Assembly: GCA_023387985.1 (NCBI GenBank)
Contig: JAEWHC010000005.1
Span: 496,001-560,000, forward strand
Length of the DNA: 64,000 nucleotides
Direction of reading: 5' to 3'
Source: Bacteroidota bacterium
Lineage (GTDB): Bacteria; Bacteroidota; Bacteroidia; Chitinophagales; Chitinophagaceae
The notes beneath the pieces are model-generated. The model was given only the letters and a program-made list of their open reading frames with translations, was not told the DNA's origin and did no database searches. A program made the translations under genes and the position numbers. This document shows positions 60,901-64,000 of the stretch, one piece after another. Each line of letters opens with the position of its first letter. Within the stretch, counting starts at the first letter, position 1.

Positions 60901-61755
60901 ATGCAAAGACTTTATTTTGAACAGATGATCAATGCTTCGCCACATGTTGTATGGAGTATTCTTTGGGAAGATGCTACCTACCGGAAATGGACAGCTGTGT
61001 ACTCAGAAGGATCCTATGCAGTTGGCGCGTTTCGTGAAGGCAGCAGGATCCATTTCCTGGGACCCGATGGCTCGGGCATTTATTCGGATGTGGTAAGGAT
61101 GGCACCGGAAGAGCAAATGCGTTTCAAGCATATTGGCGAAATCAAGAATTTCCAGGAACAGGAAATTGCAACAGGCGAAAGCTGGTATGGGGCAATTGAA
61201 CAATATGATCTTGAAGAACAGGAAAGCGGTACTTTGTTGAAAATGATCCTGGACACTACCTCATCGTTTGCAGAATTCATGAAAGCGACCTGTCCGAAAG
61301 CGTTAGCCCGTGTGCGCACGCTGGCAGAAACCGGCGGCACAGGGCAAATACAAATTTCCACCACGCTCGAAGGCGTTTCAAAAGAGAAGGCCTGGAATGC
61401 CTATACTCAGCCACTAAGCATTGAACAGTGGAATTTTGCAACAGAAGACTGGCACTGCCCCAGGGCAATTGCGGATCTGAGTGAAGGCGGCAGATTTGCA
61501 TATACAATGGCCGCCAAAGACGGAAGCAATTCCTTTGATTTTACCGGCTCATTCACCAAAGTGGATCCCTTTGATATGCTGAATTATAAATTGGACGATG
61601 GCCGGAATGTTTTTATAAATTTTCTTGATGAAAATGAGCGGGTTCATGTTTCGGTTCTATTTGATGCCGAAGATGAGAATCCTGCAGAATTGCAGCGTGA
61701 AGGCTGGCAGGCCATCCTTGATAATTATGCGCGGTTTGTTCAACGAACAGCCTAA
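60901..61755 (+). CDS. Tandem SRPBCC (START-like) domain protein
   Basis: 284 residues with two domains of the AHSA1/SRPBCC fold. The first (about 1-140) starts MQRLYFEQMINASPHVVWSILWEDATYRKWTAV, the second (about 148-282) starts ISTTLEGVSKEKAWNAYTQPLSIEQWNFATEDWHCPRA and ends WQAILDNYARFVQ, the pattern of the activator of Hsp90 ATPase-like group. These proteins bind hydrophobic ligands in a deep pocket; this one has no named substrate. It follows the alkyltransferase-like gene by 26 bases and may be co-transcribed. Confidence 0.87.
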   Translation: MQRLYFEQMINASPHVVWSILWEDATYRKWTAVYSEGSYAVGAFREGSRIHFLGPDGSGIYSDVVRMAPEEQMRFKHIGEIKNFQEQEIATGESWYGAIEQYDLEEQESGTLLKMILDTTSSFAEFMKATCPKALARVRTLAETGGTGQIQISTTLEGVSKEKAWNAYTQPLSIEQWNFATEDWHCPRAIADLSEGGRFAYTMAAKDGSNSFDFTGSFTKVDPFDMLNYKLDDGRNVFINFLDENERVHVSVLFDAEDENPAELQREGWQAILDNYARFVQRTA

Positions 61756-61771
61756 TCAAAGCTCCCGATAT

Positions 61772-62356
61772 CTATCCGTAATAGGGTTTGATCATTGCGT
61801 AGATGACGGGGCCGGATACCGCCACGTAAAACCAAATGGGCCAGGTAATGCGGGCTAACTTTTTGTGCTTTTCAAAATCTGCAGTCAGTGCGCGGTAGGT
61901 AGTGAAGAGTACAAGAGGCAGAATGATCGCAGCCAATGATATATGGGTAAGCAATACGATCAGGTAAAAGGTGCGGGCATTTCCCACAGCAGCTTTTTCT
62001 TCAGCACTTACCACACCATCAAGATTGATATCGCCAAACCGGGTATCGCCGGCAAGCAAATGATGCGCAACGTAGCTTGCCAAAAAGATAACGCTCAGGG
62101 TGAGGGCCGCCATCATCAACCGCTTATGCCATTCATACCTTCTGATCTTTACTGAAAACAATGCCGCTACAAGCAAAACGGAAACCACCGCATTGATGAC
62201 CGCATTGAATTTTGCGAAAATATGAACGTCAAAAGGCAGATCCCGGCCCAGCTCCACCCTTCCTAAGAAAGTTATAACGACAAATATCAGGGCAGATAAA
62301 GTAAAAATAATCCAGCGGGCTTTTTTGTCATTGGGCTTTAATACAGGTCCAAGCAT
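61772..62356 (-). CDS. DUF420 membrane protein (cytochrome oxidase-associated)
   Basis: About 194 residues with five hydrophobic segments. HLLAGDTRFGDINLDGVV is the characteristic loop with the D-rich stretch; the histidines in DVHIFAKFNAV, YEWHKRLMM and SYVAHHLL could ligate haem or copper. DUF420 genes repeatedly occur beside cytochrome oxidase and SCO genes, which is where this one lies (32 bases after the SCO stop). Its biochemical role is not established. ATG 62356 is preferred over an upstream TTG. Confidence 0.85.
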   Translation of the reverse strand: MLGPVLKPNDKKARWIIFTLSALIFVVITFLGRVELGRDLPFDVHIFAKFNAVINAVVSVLLVAALFSVKIRRYEWHKRLMMAALTLSVIFLASYVAHHLLAGDTRFGDINLDGVVSAEEKAAVGNARTFYLIVLLTHISLAAIILPLVLFTTYRALTADFEKHKKLARITWPIWFYVAVSGPVIYAMIKPYYG

Positions 62357-62388
62357 AATCTTATTTTCGTTCAATTAGAATAATCCGG

Positions 62389-63198
62389 TTAATAAATTTC
62401 CTCCGAGCGTTTGCGGTTAAACCACCACATCAGCAAAAAAACCAAAACAGGAATCACCATCAGGAAAGGCAGAACGGGAATGAACTGCCTGAAAACAGAT
62501 GGCTTATTCCTGTCTCTCTCCAAAAACAACTTGCCGATATCTTCTGCAAGCCGTTGCAAGTGCGTACTGTCAAGTCCGCTGTAATAGCCGCGAATGATGT
62601 GATCCCTGTCAACTAAAACCAGTTTCTCTGTATGGATGAAATTGGAATCCACTTCACCTCCATCCCTGGTGGATAATTTCAATTCATCCAGCAGGTAGGG
62701 ATAAATCACTTCTTTTTTTCCCGTAACAAGACTCCACGAATCGCTGTTTACATAAAAGCGGTCGGCCCATTTTTTCAGGGCCTCTACGCTATCCCGTTGC
62801 GGATCAACGCTCACAGACAGAAAATACACAATCGAACTGTCGCCGTATTTCTTTCGTTTTGGATTTTCAAAGGATTGTTGCAGTTTGCGTACATTCCGGG
62901 TAAGTGCCGGGCAAATATTCGGACAACGTGTAAAAAATGTATTGATCACCACAATGCGGCCTTCCATATCCTGCAGGGAAACGGTCTCGCCCAGTTGGTT
63001 GATGAAATTAAAATCAGGCAACCGGTGGTAAATGGTATCGTGGGTTGTTTTCCCGTCTTTTACCTGGGTGTCAATACGATCAACAAAATAGCGGCGCGGC
63101 ATGTCCACGGCATTTTCACCCGCCAGTTTCATTACAAAATACCCTCCCAGCGGAAGCAACAGGGCTATTGCAATACCAATCCATGCCGACTTGTTCAT
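62389..63198 (-). CDS. SCO family copper protein (cytochrome oxidase assembly)
   Basis: 269 residues. N-terminal membrane anchor (about 6-24), a thioredoxin-like periplasmic domain, and an unusual second hydrophobic segment at the C-terminus (about 240-262, IPVLPFLMVIPVLVFLLMWWF). The copper site is C92-x3-C96 in FFTRCPNICPALT with the partner histidine in NFIHTEKLVLVD near 191. SCO proteins deliver copper to the CuA site of cytochrome c oxidase. It has its own -7 element and a terminator upstream, so it can be transcribed apart from cox3 and subunit IV. Confidence 0.92.
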   Translation of the reverse strand: MNKSAWIGIAIALLLPLGGYFVMKLAGENAVDMPRRYFVDRIDTQVKDGKTTHDTIYHRLPDFNFINQLGETVSLQDMEGRIVVINTFFTRCPNICPALTRNVRKLQQSFENPKRKKYGDSSIVYFLSVSVDPQRDSVEALKKWADRFYVNSDSWSLVTGKKEVIYPYLLDELKLSTRDGGEVDSNFIHTEKLVLVDRDHIIRGYYSGLDSTHLQRLAEDIGKLFLERDRNKPSVFRQFIPVLPFLMVIPVLVFLLMWWFNRKRSEEIY

Positions 63199-63204
63199 TG
63201 CCCG

Positions 63205-63212
63205 CAAAATTA
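63205..63212 (-). promoter_or_regulatory. -7 promoter element of the SCO gene (TAATTTTG)
   Basis: Minus-strand exact TAnnTTTG match, only 6 bases before the ATG at 63198, so the transcript would have almost no leader. Confidence 0.45.
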
Positions 63213-63260
63213 TTGGTTTAGTGCCGGAGCGGAAAATGTAATCTTCGGATTTAGCACAAT

Positions 63261-63291
63261 AAAAAACCGCTCCATGCAGAACATGAAGCGG
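63261..63291 (-). terminator. Terminator between oxidase subunit IV and SCO genes
   Basis: On the minus strand CCGCT-CATG pairs with CATG-AGCGG (one T-G wobble between the blocks) over a 5-base loop, followed by six T residues. Confidence 0.75.
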
Positions 63292-63311
63292 AAAAAAAAA
63301 GAAAAACTAAA

Positions 63312-63746
63312 TCACTTTTGAGCGCCCGGCGGAATTGCTGCGGGAGCCACCTTTTCTGTCTTGGGTTTGCTGCCTGCGTCCGTACGTTTCAAATCACCCC
63401 AGCTCCAGCCATCCCAAAGAAAAGCGGCGATAAACCAAATGAAAAGTGCCAGGGGGGTAAGCACGGTCAGAATAAAATTCCGTATTTCATCACCAAGGTG
63501 CATAAAATAGGAGGTAATGTAAAAGGCTTTCATCAACGTACAAATGATCACCAATCCGTGAATGAGGTACACGGCAAAAGGGTTTCCTCTTCCAATAAAG
63601 TATATGGTGAGCCCACAGGCAAGTTCAATAAGAGTAAAAATGGTAAGCATGATGGTTACCTTTTTTACCGTCTTTATAAACGTATCGTCATCTGCATGAT
63701 GCAGGTAGGTGATTTCAGGTGTGGAAGGTATTGCTTCGTTTTGCAT
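63312..63746 (-). CDS. Cytochrome c oxidase subunit IV family protein
   Basis: 144 residues with three hydrophobic segments (about 27-51, 58-80, 88-112). LIELACGLTIYFIG, KAFYITSYFMHLGDE and LTPLALFIWFIAAFLWDGWSW match the small oxidase subunit IV (CtaF/CyoD-like) family. It stabilises the terminal oxidase in the inner membrane. It lies 41 bases after cox3 and the two genes are probably co-transcribed. A histidine-rich N-terminus (TYLHHADDD) is visible. Confidence 0.87.
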   Translation of the reverse strand: MQNEAIPSTPEITYLHHADDDTFIKTVKKVTIMLTIFTLIELACGLTIYFIGRGNPFAVYLIHGLVIICTLMKAFYITSYFMHLGDEIRNFILTVLTPLALFIWFIAAFLWDGWSWGDLKRTDAGSKPKTEKVAPAAIPPGAQK

Positions 63747-63787
63747 ATTAATTTTTTCTTAGTTTGAACAAAGGTTGAGCCAGCTGA

Positions 63788-64000
63788 TCACAGGAGATAA
63801 AAACACAGGAAAACAAATACCCATACCAGGTCTACAAAGTGCCAGTAAAGCCCTGTTTTTTCTATCATTTCATAATGACCGACCCGGTCAAATACGCCCA
63901 TACGGGTTTTGAGATATGCAATAATATTTAAAAGGACGCCCACGGAAACGTGCACTCCATGAAATCCCGTTATGCCGAAAAAGAAACCGCCAAATAATCT
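63788..64000 (-). CDS. Cytochrome c oxidase subunit III, C-terminal end (partial)
   Basis: Open from the window edge to a stop at 63790-63788; 70 residues present. GFFFGITGFHGVHVSVGV is the haem-copper oxidase subunit III signature helix, and GLYWHFVDLVWVFVFLCFYLL is its last transmembrane helix. The rest of the protein and the remaining oxidase genes must lie beyond the window. Bacteroidota often have two adjacent subunit III genes; which one this is cannot be told. Confidence 0.9.
   Translation of the reverse strand, partial: RLFGGFFFGITGFHGVHVSVGVLLNIIAYLKTRMGVFDRVGHYEMIEKTGLYWHFVDLVWVFVFLCFYLL

Noticed and set aside
1..64000. CRISPR array, insertion sequence, prophage or toxin-antitoxin locus
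   Set aside because: No regularly spaced repeats, transposase, integrase or phage structural gene was recognised in either strand.

Overview
The window is an ordinary chromosomal stretch from a member of the Bacteroidota, most likely family Chitinophagaceae or a close relative (inference). Support comes from a SusC/SusD pair, DUF4835 and DUF4296 proteins, the Bacteroidota-type small omega subunit next to BamD, a methionine synthase split into two genes, futalosine-pathway menaquinone genes, a cytochrome oxidase cluster with DUF420 and SCO genes, and promoters of the Bacteroidota type (TAnnTTTG, in the best cases with TTG/TTTG 18-21 bases upstream). Coding density is high and most genes are housekeeping. 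I see no phage, insertion sequence, CRISPR array or obvious genomic island.

Layout. 1-5.4 kb: the end of a beta-oxidation dehydrogenase, a Cys/Met PLP enzyme, ComEC and PurH. 5.5-10 kb: a SurA-like foldase, a marR - pirin - FMN reductase module with palindromic sites, and a secreted esterase. 10.1-17.2 kb: a long PurF-like amidotransferase, DUF488, an aminotransferase, a zinc alcohol dehydrogenase, a GNAT acetyltransferase and a second Cys/Met PLP enzyme. 17.3-27.4 kb: DinB-like protein, Ig-like lipoprotein, RecR, split metH behind a structured leader, Dabb lipoprotein, KdsB, Fhs. 27.5-32.6 kb: guaB, mqnB-mqnD, a sialidase-like protein, YbjQ. 32.7-37.8 kb (minus strand): bamD-rpoZ-coaBC-DUF4835-DUF4296-scoA-scoB, largely overlapping. 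38-45.4 kb: an OmpA protein and a beta-barrel, a divergent polyprenyl synthase, recJ with a methyltransferase, htpG. 45.6-55.4 kb: susD/susC, rhomboid protease, a CAU-anticodon tRNA, kbl, a 68-residue membrane protein, an aldo/keto reductase and an OmpA-like anchored protein. 55.6-64 kb: a tricorn-like protease, ruvB, a haem-binding protein, an alkyltransferase-like protein, a SRPBCC protein and the terminal-oxidase cluster (cox3, subunit IV, SCO, DUF420).

Themes. One-carbon, methionine and purine metabolism recur (two Cys/Met PLP enzymes, MetH, Fhs, PurH, PurF-like, GuaB). Envelope biogenesis (SurA, BamD, DUF4835, OmpA proteins, KdsB, Ig-like lipoprotein) and respiration (futalosine genes, polyprenyl synthase, cytochrome oxidase assembly) are also well represented.

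The best candidate for something undescribed is the roughly 120-base leader of metH. It carries a long nested hairpin, and two of its sequence elements are repeated directly before the start codon, so two alternative folds are possible. I recognise no known riboswitch consensus in it. Second are the related ATGTAC-type sites before marR and before the pirin gene. Everything else is unusual only in detail.
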